A stretch of DNA of 64,000 nt from Bacillota bacterium (GTDB lineage Bacteria > Bacillota > Limnochordia > Limnochordales > DUMU01). The stretch is taken from positions 62,001 through 126,000 of the forward strand of contig DUMU01000048.1 of assembly GCA_012839805.1 (NCBI GenBank), read 5' to 3'. Shown here in pieces: positions 50,973 to 60,305 of this stretch. Position 1 is the first letter of the stretch; each line of letters begins with the position of its first letter. Below the pieces are notes generated by a model. That model searched no databases and was not told the DNA's origin. It saw nothing but the letters and a program-made list of their open reading frames with translations. The position numbers and the translations under genes are program-made.

Positions 50973-51852
50973 CGCTCTCCCTCCCTGCCCGGCCCGATGG
51001 TCGTTCGGCCTCAAACCGCTTCTCTCAATGGGGCTGTCGTTGAACGCGCGAGTGCAACTGGCGGGTGGGGCGGGCCAGTTCTCTTTGGAGATAATACCCC
51101 AGACCCGTGAACCATGCGTTCTGCGCTCCCGGGCGTAATGGTGGTTGCTCCTTCACGTCGCTTCAGTCCGCCCCGGCCGGCCACAAGCTGTGAAGAACCA
51201 GCTCCGCCAGGTGGCTCCCGGCCTGATGCCCCACTTCGAAGGTGAGCGCGGCCTGCCCGAGGAACGAGGAAACTGGTGGGGACGGGCGAAGCGGCAGGAA
51301 GCGGATGGTGCGGGCTCAAGGGGGGCGGCCGAGGCTGCGGGAGCTGCGGCGGCATCAGCATCGACATCGGGTTCATTCATAGCCGACTTGCTGAACGTGG
51401 GGGAATCGGTCTGGCGTAGCGTGGAGGCGGGGGACTATGGCTTCCGTTCATCCTGCAGGGGATTATGTTGGCGCGGCGGGGGGCGCTGGCGGCCGCAGAC
51501 AGGCGCGCCGGCCGATGCTTACCCCGATGTTTGCATTCGCGTTTGCGTCGACGTAGACGCCGACGCGAAGGCTGGCGCCAGAGTCGGCGCCGGTAATAAT
51601 TAGGTTGGAGCGAGCGCTGAGGCAGACGACGTCAACCGAAGCGAGCCAAGCCGGTGCGCTGGAATGCATGGTGCTGTGAGTTGGTGTCCCCAGGAAGCCG
51701 AAAGAGGGTAGGGTGCTTTCCGGGTGTCTCGCGACCTGACCGTCAAAACCGAAATGATCGGACTGGGCAGAGATGTCTGTAGCAGGCAGGAAACGCCGCC
51801 TTGGAGCTAAAATACATGTTAATGTGAACTAGGCGTGGCCTAAGTTTGGGCG
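50973..51852. other. Long stretch without a recognisable gene
   Basis: About 880 bp. A plus-strand open frame at 51145-51603 (152 codons) reads as Ala/Gly/Arg-rich sequence with an Asp/Ala run near its end and shows no family resemblance, so I do not call it. The segment lies directly before the SBP 3' stub and may be decayed DNA from the event that left that stub. Confidence 0.5.
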
Positions 51853-52134
51853 TTGACCGCTCCGGAGACCTTGATGAAGTTTGACATGCTGATGGGATTG
51901 CCGTCGCCACGCTATTCGACCGTAGCGGCCATGGTTAAAGAGAATCCAGCCATGCGCTTCTCCTACCAGGTGCTGGAACTTGCCCGCCGCTACCCGGTTT
52001 CCCCGGAGGCCGATCGCCTGACGCGGGTTTGGGCGGCTTACTACCAGAAGATCCTCAAGGGTGAACAAAGCCCGGAGAACGCGATGGCCAGCGCAGCCGA
52101 CGAGTGGAACCAAGTGCTGAAGGCCTATCGCTGA
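51853..52134 (+). pseudogene. 3' remnant of a sugar-type solute-binding protein gene
   Basis: 93 codons ending YYQKILKGEQSPENAMASAA, then DEWNQVLKAYR, the canonical helix at the C-terminus of family-1 SBPs (compare WNQAMTGDLSPEDALKQAAA in the SBP at 52666). No N-lobe, signal peptide or ribosome-binding site precedes it. It is on the plus strand while all neighbours are on the minus strand. Confidence 0.75.
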
Positions 52135-52665
52135 CAATCCTAGCGGCCTATCGTTGAGAGTAGCCAAGGACGACCAATATCTGCGATCGGTGGTGCAGCA
52201 GCTAAAACGAGCAGGGGAGCGGCATGCCGCTCCCCTGCGGTTCACGAGGCTTCTCCTACAGCGCTGATCAGCAGGCATGGCTCCTCGGCTACTGTAGACC
52301 AGCGAGCAGAAGCGGCAGACGCCGGTGGGCATCGTGGTAGCGGCGGTAACGTTGCTATCCTACGGATGACACCGTTCCGGGCCTCACGTGATCCCGACCC
52401 ACCGCGGCACTGGGCTTGATCGACCGGTGGGACTCAGCGAGTCGAAAGTAGTCCGCCCTCCGCGAGGCTTGAAGTCGCAGCCAAAGGCGTTGCTGAGCTA
52501 GACCTGCCGCCTCTGCGGAGGGCTGCGCCTTCTCGCGAGTGAGGGACGGCGACATGTTCACGGCCAAAGAAGCCCCTTGAGAAGCTCATCAAACGGCCGT
52601 ACCACAGCGAGAGGAAGGGGCAGCCCCCCTCCCCTCTTGCCACTACGATACCGCTGCTACTTGAA
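52135..52665. other. Intergenic region with a large palindrome and no recognisable gene
   Basis: About 531 bp. The only clear element is the palindrome at 52211-52238. Short open frames on both strands are compositionally unconvincing. Confidence 0.5.
52211..52238. terminator. 28-bp perfect palindrome, possible terminator
   Basis: The arms gcaggggagcggca and tgccgctcccctgc are exact inverse complements with no spacer. On the minus strand the palindrome is followed by tcgttttag, so a factor-independent terminator for the minus-strand SBP operon ending at 52666 is possible, though it lies 430 bp downstream. Confidence 0.6.
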
Positions 52666-54081
52666 CTACTTCCGACTCTTCCAGTACTCGTCCAGCCGCT
52701 GCTGCGCCTTGGCGGCCGCCTGCTTGAGCGCGTCCTCCGGTGAGAGATCGCCGGTCATAGCCTGATTCCAGGCTGTATAGTAGGCCTGCTGGATATCCCG
52801 ATGGACCGGTGTGATAGGGATGGTCACGTCTTTTTCCATCACCTTTATCACCTGCGGCCAAAGCGGATTGACCTTAAGGTAGTCGGGGTTGAGATTGTAG
52901 GCGATTACCGGTGATGGCCGCTTCTGCTGCAGCATGAACCATCCTGCGCCCTCCCTTTCCACCGTGAACCACTCAAGCAGCAGGAAGGCTGCGTACTTGC
53001 GGGCGTCGTTGCCCGTCTCCGGCAGGACATACCCCCAGCCGCCTTCTACCACGCCATGGGATTCCGCCTTCGGGTTGTTGGCGTTGTAGGGCATCGAGCC
53101 GATGCCGTAACGGATGCCCTTGGCCTGATCATCTATCCAGAAGAAAGCGGAGACGTTGGTCCACCAAATGGCCTCGACACCCGAGTAGAAGGGAGCGGTA
53201 TTGGCGAACCGGGAGTAGATGCGGTCGATTTGAGCTTTGCCGCGGTTTACCTGGTTGGTGAAGCTGACGGCAAACCCGAGCGCCTCGACGCCTTCGCTGC
53301 TATCGAACGTTATCTTGCGCAGGTCGCGAGAGATGTACTCGCCGGCATTCGAGTAGAGCATAGGCAAGAAAAGTTGCGGATGCCGGCTCATTTGACCGCC
53401 GTAACGCACCAGTTGACCGTCTTTGAACTCAACCAGCTTCTGAGAGAAGCTGGCGAACTCCTGCCAGGTAAGGGGGGCGCGGTCGGGAAGTCCCGCCTCT
53501 TCGAACCGGTCACGGTTGTAGATTACCAGGAAGTTGGTGGCGCCGCCGCTCGGAGTTGGGAGCGCCCAGGTCTTACCGTTCACCAGGAAGCTGCCGATGT
53601 CCGCCGGGAAAAATATATCTTTGGTGACCTTCCTTTCAACCATGAAACTATCGAGAGGGACGAGTGCACCCGCATCGATGAATGATGGGATGTCGGTGCG
53701 GGGCAGCATAACTACATCCGGTGGTGAACCGCCTGCAAGAGTGGCAGTAAACTTGGTGGTGATTCCCCAAGTCGTATGTAGCTGCCGGCTTACTTTGATC
53801 CAAGGGTAGGCGGCTTCGAAGTCCTTGACCAGCCTCTCTGCGAGTTCGTAGCGCGGGCCGTCCCAGACGTCCCAGAGGATGATGGTTACAGGTTTCTGGC
53901 CGGAACGCAGCGGACGGTCTTTCCACGACATCACGGCCTTGGTCCAGTCACTCGCGGTGGCGGAAGCGGCCAGGGCAACCCCGGATGACGGCGGGAGGGC
54001 GACGAGCATTGCCGCCCCGACCGCCACAGGCAGCGATGCCATCAGAGCCAGTGCGTTAGCCTTTTTCAACCCAGCCAGCAT
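52666..54081 (-). CDS. Extracellular solute-binding protein (family 1, sugar type)
   Basis: The 471-aa protein uses ATG 54081, eight bases after AAAGGAG; ATG 54087 is too close to that site. The signal region is about residues 8-38 (ALALMASLPVAVGAAMLVAL), without a lipobox. Landmarks are TLAGGSPPDVVMLPRTD and the C-terminal helix WNQAMTGDLSPEDALKQAAA. It is the last gene of module E and follows another SBP after only 48 bp, so the two may bind different products of the same lyase. Confidence 0.92.
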   Translation of the reverse strand: MLAGLKKANALALMASLPVAVGAAMLVALPPSSGVALAASATASDWTKAVMSWKDRPLRSGQKPVTIILWDVWDGPRYELAERLVKDFEAAYPWIKVSRQLHTTWGITTKFTATLAGGSPPDVVMLPRTDIPSFIDAGALVPLDSFMVERKVTKDIFFPADIGSFLVNGKTWALPTPSGGATNFLVIYNRDRFEEAGLPDRAPLTWQEFASFSQKLVEFKDGQLVRYGGQMSRHPQLFLPMLYSNAGEYISRDLRKITFDSSEGVEALGFAVSFTNQVNRGKAQIDRIYSRFANTAPFYSGVEAIWWTNVSAFFWIDDQAKGIRYGIGSMPYNANNPKAESHGVVEGGWGYVLPETGNDARKYAAFLLLEWFTVEREGAGWFMLQQKRPSPVIAYNLNPDYLKVNPLWPQVIKVMEKDVTIPITPVHRDIQQAYYTAWNQAMTGDLSPEDALKQAAAKAQQRLDEYWKSRK

Positions 54082-54129
54082 GTTCATTCTCCTTTCTACA
54101 CATGCAATGAGGCCATTCCCTGAGCCCCG

Positions 54130-55416
54130 CTACCGCCGCGGCTCTTTGTCGAGCAGCTTCTGGATCTCGTCAGCCATTTGGGTTGCCACCTGATCCGCCG
54201 GTATCTCGGCGGCCCACAGCATGCGCTGGTATCTCCAGATAATTGCATTGAGCTCGTCTTGCTGGATTATACTGGGCCACAGGCGGCCGTATACAGCAGC
54301 CTGGAAACGGGCTAGCAATTGCGATCGGAAGGGGTCGTTCGGCGGTATCGACGCTTGTACCGTCGACCTCAACACGGGCGTGGTCAGGCGGCTCATACGG
54401 GCATTGATCTCCTGACCCGGCGGGCCCGAATACCATTTGACAAACTCCCACGCCTCCTGCGGGTATTTTGTACCGGAAAAAACGACACCGCCGTCGAACA
54501 AGACTCGTGTTGCCTCCCGGACCTTCTTGGGCCACACACCCACGCTCCAGTTAAACCTGAGCTGGCCCGCGATGAAAGCAGGGAACTTCCAACCGCCATC
54601 GCCGTACATGGCGATCTGACCCTGGGCAAACATTTCTAGGGCAGAGATCTTCAAAGCGCCAGGGGGCGGTTGCACCCGAAAGCGGTGCATGAGATCCTGC
54701 GCAAACTTCAGTCCCTGAACAGCGCCAGGCTGGTTGATAAGCGCCTTCCGCCGGTCACCGCTCATCACCTCACCGCCTGCCTGCCATACCCAGTGAATCC
54801 ACTCACCCCGGTCGGCATATCCGTAGCGATCCGGCCCGGTCAAGCGCATCGCCACCTGAACGAATTGATCCCAACTCCAGGGCGAATCCGGCCGCTTAAT
54901 CCCGGCAGCATCGAACATATCCGCATTGTAGTAAAGCACTATCGGGTTAAAAGCGTTGGGAAGGCCGTACATTCCTCCCTCGTACTCGTACCCTTGTAGC
55001 AGAATCGGAACATAGTCGTTTTTCCACGACTGGAACTGCTCATCTTTATCCATATATGGCTTGAGGTTGAGAAGAGACCCACGGTTGACCCACTGGGGGA
55101 TATCCGTAAATGACAACCAGAAAACGTCAGGCGCCTCTCCCGCAGCTAGCATGGTAAGCACTTTGGAAGCATAACCAGAAGGAACGTTGGTCCAGTCTAT
55201 CTTAATGTTCGGATGACTTGCCTCAAACGCTTTGATCTGGGCCTCAGTAATTGGGACGTTCTTCACGTCCGACCAAGTAACGAACTTAAGAGTGACTGGC
55301 GAGGCAGCGGCCGCCACGCCTACAAGAAGCCTAATACCTCCACTTGCTAAAATCGCTATAACAGCCGACACAACTACATCATGGAGAACCAATTTGGAGA
55401 TTCTCGAACTTCTCAC
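54130..55416 (-). CDS. Extracellular solute-binding protein (family 1, sugar type)
   Basis: The 428-aa protein starts at GTG 55416, eight bases after GAGAGGAGA; the open frame to 55440 includes that ribosome-binding site. The signal region (about residues 9-38, VLHDVVVSAVIAILASGGIR) has no Cys. Landmarks are MLAAGEAPDVFWLSFTD and MYGLPNAFNPIVLYYNADMF. It lies between the giant heparinase-like gene and a second SBP; an unsaturated uronic-acid oligosaccharide ligand is plausible from the context. Confidence 0.92.
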   Translation of the reverse strand: MRSSRISKLVLHDVVVSAVIAILASGGIRLLVGVAAAASPVTLKFVTWSDVKNVPITEAQIKAFEASHPNIKIDWTNVPSGYASKVLTMLAAGEAPDVFWLSFTDIPQWVNRGSLLNLKPYMDKDEQFQSWKNDYVPILLQGYEYEGGMYGLPNAFNPIVLYYNADMFDAAGIKRPDSPWSWDQFVQVAMRLTGPDRYGYADRGEWIHWVWQAGGEVMSGDRRKALINQPGAVQGLKFAQDLMHRFRVQPPPGALKISALEMFAQGQIAMYGDGGWKFPAFIAGQLRFNWSVGVWPKKVREATRVLFDGGVVFSGTKYPQEAWEFVKWYSGPPGQEINARMSRLTTPVLRSTVQASIPPNDPFRSQLLARFQAAVYGRLWPSIIQQDELNAIIWRYQRMLWAAEIPADQVATQMADEIQKLLDKEPRR

Positions 55417-55440
55417 GCCTGATTCTCCTCTCTTGACCAA

Positions 55441-55455
55441 AGTAGTTAGACTACT
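55441..55455. repeat. Inverted repeat upstream of the SBP gene
   Basis: agtagt-tag-actact is a perfect 6-3-6 inverted repeat in the 78-bp gap between the heparinase-like gene and the SBP, 25 bp before the GTG start. It could be a regulator site or RNA hairpin that sets the SBP level relative to the lyase. Confidence 0.55.
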
Positions 55456-55494
55456 CCCTCACCACTCCCTGTCCAATCGAAAACCATCAGCTTT

Positions 55495-58400
55495 TCACTT
55501 GCAGCGCAACAGCATCCTGCCACCTTCGCGTTCGACTGTCGCTAAGTCCACCTCCCACCATTTAGCCGTCTCGTCTCTGTTCACGGGCATCCAGCGCCCG
55601 GCAGCCGAATCCCAGCGCTCCCAGTACCCCGGCTGCACCTGGTCGGTCGCTCCCAACGGCTCGCCGGTCCACGCGAGACCCGCTGTACTCCGCACCATCC
55701 AGTACCGCCAGGGCTCCAGTCCCTCTTCCTCATACTTTTCCATCAACTTGGCAAAGACCAACTGCTGATCGACGACAAACGTGTCCCCGGCCTGCACCTC
55801 ATAGACGGCGATCGGATCCCCATTGCTGAAGCCACTGGTAGAGGCGAACCGGACGACTTTCAGGTCGCTGACAGTGACGATCGTGGTCTCGCCACCGGTG
55901 GCGAGGTTGCGGACCAGCCTGCCATCGTACACCCGCGTGCCCATCCCGTATTCCGCGGCGAAAGGCAGCGGCGTCCGTAAAGTGATGACGCGGCCCCCGA
56001 AGGCGATCCGGTCGATCTGGCCACGCGCCAGCTCCAATGAGCTATCACCCAATTCAATCACGGATCGTCCCTGCTCATCCCGGCTCACGCTAGTGATCGT
56101 GAACGCCGAATCCCGGGTGTACTTGGGGTTGCTGATGATCACTACGAGCCCTGCCAGTACCTGACCCAGCGGGAGCTGGGCGTCGGTCACCAGGCGGTTC
56201 CTGGCGTAGTCGACTTCCACTATCTTCCCGCGCCAGTGCACCGGAGCTCCTTCGGCAACGCTACCAGCTGCCGCCGGTCCGATCAGCCTCAGGTCCCAAT
56301 CGCCGAAAGAGAGCTCACTTCCGGCAATCAGTTGGGCGGAGACCGGGGCTCCATCCAGCTCGCGCACCACGGTCCAACGTGCGTCACTGGTGAGAGCCAG
56401 GGGCGGCTCAGTTGCCACCCGCGTCCCCCCCTGTCGCTGGGCCATCACATAATCGCGGGCCTTACCGCCGGCCATCTCCGGATTCAGGTCGAGAACCAAA
56501 CCCACACTCCCCTCGCCACCGGCCAAAGGCATGAGCTGGGACGATAAAACCACCGGTTTGCCTTCCCGATACGCTTGAATGACGGCCAGATAACGGGTCT
56601 CGGCGGAGACATCACCTGCTATCCCGCTGCCGACCCCGCCGGTATTGTCGTTCTCGCCGACAACGGGCACCTTACCTCTGGCTATGAAGAATCCAAACCG
56701 GCGAGTGCCGGAAAGATCGGGACCGATACCCTGATAGACCTCGAGAGGCCGGGAAGCGTATAACTCCAAATCCACCCGCGTCTGATACGCGTCTTGCAGC
56801 TCCCACCGGGCCACCACCGAACGACCTGGGGGAAGCTGAGCCGGCACTGTGCCTACCTCCGCATCAGCCGTGGCTTCTACGTCGACCTTTGCTTCTTCTT
56901 CGGCATCGCCCCGGGCCTTGAGGTCCGCTTCTGTCACCGCTTTCAAGTCGTAGATGAAGCCATAACCATTCTTGGGCGGGGCGGTCCAGTTGCGGGGCTG
57001 CACTCCCTCCGAAGCAACTCCGAGATCCCTGATCCTTTCGCCTGTGGCGATCCGCTCGCCCCAGCTTCGCCCCGGGGCATCCCAACTTGCCTCCGGCTGC
57101 GAAAGGCCTGATAGCGTCCAGACTCCGGGCAACGCCGCTACCTTCATCGGTGTACCGTTGGCGTCGAACAACGACAGCTTTGACGCTCGTGTATGGAATA
57201 CATAGTCATACGTCTGGCCACCTTGCAGGCGAAAGAGATCTATCCAGTACGATCCCATCGGCGCAAACGGATCAGCCAGTGCTTGGGGCGTTCGAACATC
57301 CAACTGCAGTACCGCCCGCCGGTATTCCTTTACTCCGTCCGCGGGTTGGAAGTTAGCCGCCGCATCCATCTCCACCAGCGAAACGGGCGCGTAAGGCGTC
57401 GATGTGGCAAAGGAGATAACCTTCGATCCCGGTCCGATCTGGAACAGGTTGTAATTCCGGTTCCGGTCTTCATTGACAACCACCAAGTTGTGCGCCACTT
57501 TGCGCACGCCCCAGCCCAGGTGCACCGCCGAACCGAACGTGCCATAGCCGATGTCCGCAGTGAGTTCCATACCAAATCCGTAGAGATTCAGCCCCAGCAC
57601 ATCGTCATGGGCGTGCGGCAGTGACGTACCACCCCGCAGTACCGCCGCCATCTGATTGAACGGCGTGCCTCCCCGCAGGATGGCCAACTGCGTGCCGCCA
57701 AAGAAAGCCGAGGGTGCCGGAGCGGCCGCCGACGCCCCTGTGGGCAGCGATGCTACCGCCAGCGATGAAGCGCCAGCCGCTGCAGGTTCCGCCCCAGAGA
57801 CGCAGGCCGGCCCCGCCACCGCTTGCAGCGCCGACGACACCAGTCGTTCATCCAGCTTCACGGCATGGAAGAGAGCCCAAATATCCCGCCGGGAACGGTC
57901 GAGCAAGTCGTTTAGCCGGTCAACGGTCTCCGGCGTGACCGGTTTGCCCAGGTCCGCGCGATAGTCCCATCCCGCGGCAGTAAGCAGCAGGGCGGCAAAG
58001 CGGCCGCGATCCGCTTCCGAAGGCGCATACGCCAGGAACTTCTCGGCGGCCGTCCTTTCGTCGGCCGGCAGATCGGGGCTGAAGTACACCTGCCCCCAGT
58101 CGGGCGCAGCATTGCCGAAGGCCGGCAGGTGCCCGGCCGCATCCACTCGCTGCCGCCAGCCCACCAGCAGCTTTTGCAACTTCGGGTGGGCAAAGAAATT
58201 GCCGCCATACGGGAATTGCGCCCGATCGGGATACGCGGACGGATCGGTAACCCGGAAATGGGCCGGATAGACCGGACCGCCGCCGGCCGCATCCCCTGCT
58301 GGCGCACCCGCTCGATAACGGGCCGGATCGTAGTGATACGCCACCTCAGCCATATCGAGGAACACGCCTTTGGTGAAGTTGGCGTAACTCAAAGAAGTCT

Positions 58401-59505
58401 CGTAGTACATGCCATCACGATCGATGGTGTTGCCAAAGAAGACGCCGAGCGCATCCATCCCCCACCTGATGTAATCGGGGACACCCAGAACGATGCCCAC
58501 CCCCAGCAACGCCCGGACCGCATCGGCCTCATGGTTGTGCAGGGAGGTGAGATTACCGCCCCGCAGGTTAAACTCGCCGAAGAGGTAATCTTCCAGCAAG
58601 TTTTGCTCGATGTTTTCCCGAACGGTAAAGCCCCCCGATTTTTGTTTGCCATAATTGTCGGGGTTCGTGGGGGAAACCTGGTGCATCCACGGGGTGTTGT
58701 ACAGGAGGTCGTAATCCCGCAGCAAGTGCATCTTGGAACGGTGGACGATGCTGGTGAGCCAGTGCAGCCGCCCCTCATCGCTGGTCTCGCTGCGTTGAAA
58801 GTCACGCGGGCCGATGGTGGTGGCGGACAGGGTGGCCAGCGCATCCAGGATGAGGATCGCCTTACGGGCATACTCGGGTTTACCGGTAAGAGCAAAAGCA
58901 TAGGCCAGGTCGTGTACTGCCCCCCGGTCGTTGCCCCAGCCGGCCAGTTCATTAGTAACGTTGGCGTTCCAGACCCCCCGCAGATAGTACCGGACGCCGT
59001 TGATTACCACACCCTTGCCTTCATCGTGGTAGGGCGACTTGGGGTCGGCGAAATTGATTATGTGCCCCTGGGGACAGCGCAACACCCCGGCGGCATCCAG
59101 GGAAGCCACGCCGCCACCGCCGAAGGAAGGCCAGGGTGTGCCACACACTGGGCAACCGGCGATCCCGTAAGCAAAGACCGATCCCCGGGGTGGAATCACG
59201 CTGAGCAGCCACTCATCAGACCGCCGGACCCACTGGTCGGCCCGGGCGACCACCTCGCGTGCCAACTGCCTGGCCCACGGCTCGGTGGCTATCCTTGCCC
59301 GGGCCCTCACAATATCCTCGGTTGTAATGTAGAGGCCCACTTTGGGCACCACGGTTATCGTCGCATCCGTCGTCGTCAACTGCGAATCCACCGGTCCTTT
59401 GGGCTCCTGCGCTTGCAGAGCAGGAGTCACCATGGCCGCCGTGGCAACGAGCACTGCACCGACTGCCGCCATGTTCCATCCGAACTTTCTCAACCCACGT
59501 GTCAC
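55495..59505 (-). CDS. Very large secreted heparinase II/III-type polysaccharide lyase
   Basis: A 1336-aa protein with GTG start 59505, seven bases after GGGGAGGTG. Signal peptide about residues 1-32. An (alpha/alpha) toroid (about 55-560) contains a CPVCG ... RCPQGH zinc-ribbon-like pair (about 117-146) and HNHEADAVRALLG (about 325). A heparinase II/III sandwich (about 610-800) has TSLPHAHDDVLGLNLYGFGM and ADIGYGTFGSAVHLGWGVRK. The last 500 residues are additional beta-rich modules of unknown type. Heparinase II/III enzymes eliminate uronic-acid-containing glycans (heparin, alginate, ulvan-like). The length is about twice the family norm. First enzyme gene of module E. Confidence 0.88.
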   Translation of the reverse strand: MTRGLRKFGWNMAAVGAVLVATAAMVTPALQAQEPKGPVDSQLTTTDATITVVPKVGLYITTEDIVRARARIATEPWARQLAREVVARADQWVRRSDEWLLSVIPPRGSVFAYGIAGCPVCGTPWPSFGGGGVASLDAAGVLRCPQGHIINFADPKSPYHDEGKGVVINGVRYYLRGVWNANVTNELAGWGNDRGAVHDLAYAFALTGKPEYARKAILILDALATLSATTIGPRDFQRSETSDEGRLHWLTSIVHRSKMHLLRDYDLLYNTPWMHQVSPTNPDNYGKQKSGGFTVRENIEQNLLEDYLFGEFNLRGGNLTSLHNHEADAVRALLGVGIVLGVPDYIRWGMDALGVFFGNTIDRDGMYYETSLSYANFTKGVFLDMAEVAYHYDPARYRAGAPAGDAAGGGPVYPAHFRVTDPSAYPDRAQFPYGGNFFAHPKLQKLLVGWRQRVDAAGHLPAFGNAAPDWGQVYFSPDLPADERTAAEKFLAYAPSEADRGRFAALLLTAAGWDYRADLGKPVTPETVDRLNDLLDRSRRDIWALFHAVKLDERLVSSALQAVAGPACVSGAEPAAAGASSLAVASLPTGASAAAPAPSAFFGGTQLAILRGGTPFNQMAAVLRGGTSLPHAHDDVLGLNLYGFGMELTADIGYGTFGSAVHLGWGVRKVAHNLVVVNEDRNRNYNLFQIGPGSKVISFATSTPYAPVSLVEMDAAANFQPADGVKEYRRAVLQLDVRTPQALADPFAPMGSYWIDLFRLQGGQTYDYVFHTRASKLSLFDANGTPMKVAALPGVWTLSGLSQPEASWDAPGRSWGERIATGERIRDLGVASEGVQPRNWTAPPKNGYGFIYDLKAVTEADLKARGDAEEEAKVDVEATADAEVGTVPAQLPPGRSVVARWELQDAYQTRVDLELYASRPLEVYQGIGPDLSGTRRFGFFIARGKVPVVGENDNTGGVGSGIAGDVSAETRYLAVIQAYREGKPVVLSSQLMPLAGGEGSVGLVLDLNPEMAGGKARDYVMAQRQGGTRVATEPPLALTSDARWTVVRELDGAPVSAQLIAGSELSFGDWDLRLIGPAAAGSVAEGAPVHWRGKIVEVDYARNRLVTDAQLPLGQVLAGLVVIISNPKYTRDSAFTITSVSRDEQGRSVIELGDSSLELARGQIDRIAFGGRVITLRTPLPFAAEYGMGTRVYDGRLVRNLATGGETTIVTVSDLKVVRFASTSGFSNGDPIAVYEVQAGDTFVVDQQLVFAKLMEKYEEEGLEPWRYWMVRSTAGLAWTGEPLGATDQVQPGYWERWDSAAGRWMPVNRDETAKWWEVDLATVEREGGRMLLRCK

Positions 59506-59675
59506 TGCGATGCACCTCCCCGGCGGGTCGCTTCTGAAAGTGGGTGGGAGTTATCGCAAGAAGCGAGAGGTGGTTGATCGATTTACCCATTTGCTACTTT
59601 GCCCATTTGCCCGGCCCCCCAAGGGCCCCTTCCCGTTGGGGGCAGTCTCCAGCGCCCCTGCTACGGGCCGTCTCC

Positions 59676-59701
59676 GTTAGTCCTGTTCTGTTAGTCCTGT
59701 T
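59676..59701. repeat. 12-bp tandem direct repeat over the stop of the binding protein gene
   Basis: gttagtcctgtt occurs at 59676-59687 and 59690-59701, spanning the TAA stop at 59691-59693. A small duplication; no function is evident. Confidence 0.6.
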
Positions 59702-60305
59702 TCTCGAGGTAGATATTGTCAAAATAGGCTACGCCTTGGTTGGGCATGCTGCAGTAGACAAGCACCGTAACTGTCACTGCCTCTGCGGGTGCAGTGTTTT
59801 CTACGATCAGTTGAACTACCTGCCCCGTAACGCTGGTGGACGTGGCCTTGACGGCACTTTCGATGCGCTTCCCCTGGGCATTCCAAAACTCCAAATAGAG
59901 CATAGCCCATCCGGACTCGACGAAGACATCGGTAATCACCCCGTAGCGCGCCCCCGGGGTAACCGGCACCGGTTTGCTCCGCATACCGACACTTTGGCTC
60001 GGGCTCTGGTCGCTGATCTTCAGTGCCCACTGCCCGTCGGTTGCATGCTCGCGGACCAGAGACATCCATGCGCCGTTGGCGAACGGGGTCCAGCCCGGAA
60101 TCGTTCCGTCGCTTCCCAAGGGCTCCTCGAAACTGCAGTTCTCAATGAGAGACCCGGCCGCCCAAACCGGCACCGTCACGTTCCCCAATGCTACAAACAA
60201 CAACGTTACTGCTGCGACCAACGTCAAGCTGCTCCCGTACTGAAAGAACCCCTGCCGCCTGCCCCGATTTGGGAGGTCACTTTTCAAACTGGAAACCAAG
60301 CGCAT
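59691..60305 (-). CDS. Secreted CBM4/9-like carbohydrate-binding protein
   Basis: A 204-aa protein with a signal region (about residues 28-49, LTLVAAVTLLFVALGNVTVP, cleavage near VWAAG) and a single galactose-binding-like sandwich starting SLIENCSFEEPLGSDGTIPG, typical of CBM4/9/22-like domains, and ending with GVAYFDNIYLEKQ. Trp and Tyr residues at about 73, 80, 135 and 139 could form the sugar platform. No catalytic domain. It lies between a LacI gene and the giant lyase in module E and probably targets or captures the same polysaccharide. Confidence 0.8.
   Translation of the reverse strand: MRLVSSLKSDLPNRGRRQGFFQYGSSLTLVAAVTLLFVALGNVTVPVWAAGSLIENCSFEEPLGSDGTIPGWTPFANGAWMSLVREHATDGQWALKISDQSPSQSVGMRSKPVPVTPGARYGVITDVFVESGWAMLYLEFWNAQGKRIESAVKATSTSVTGQVVQLIVENTAPAEAVTVTVLVYCSMPNQGVAYFDNIYLEKQD

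Noticed and set aside
51145-51603. 152-codon open frame in the 880-bp gap
   Set aside because: Low-complexity Ala/Gly/Arg composition and no ribosome-binding site or similarity.
58129-59577. 482-codon plus-strand open frame opposite the heparinase-like gene
   Set aside because: Antisense shadow of the lyase.
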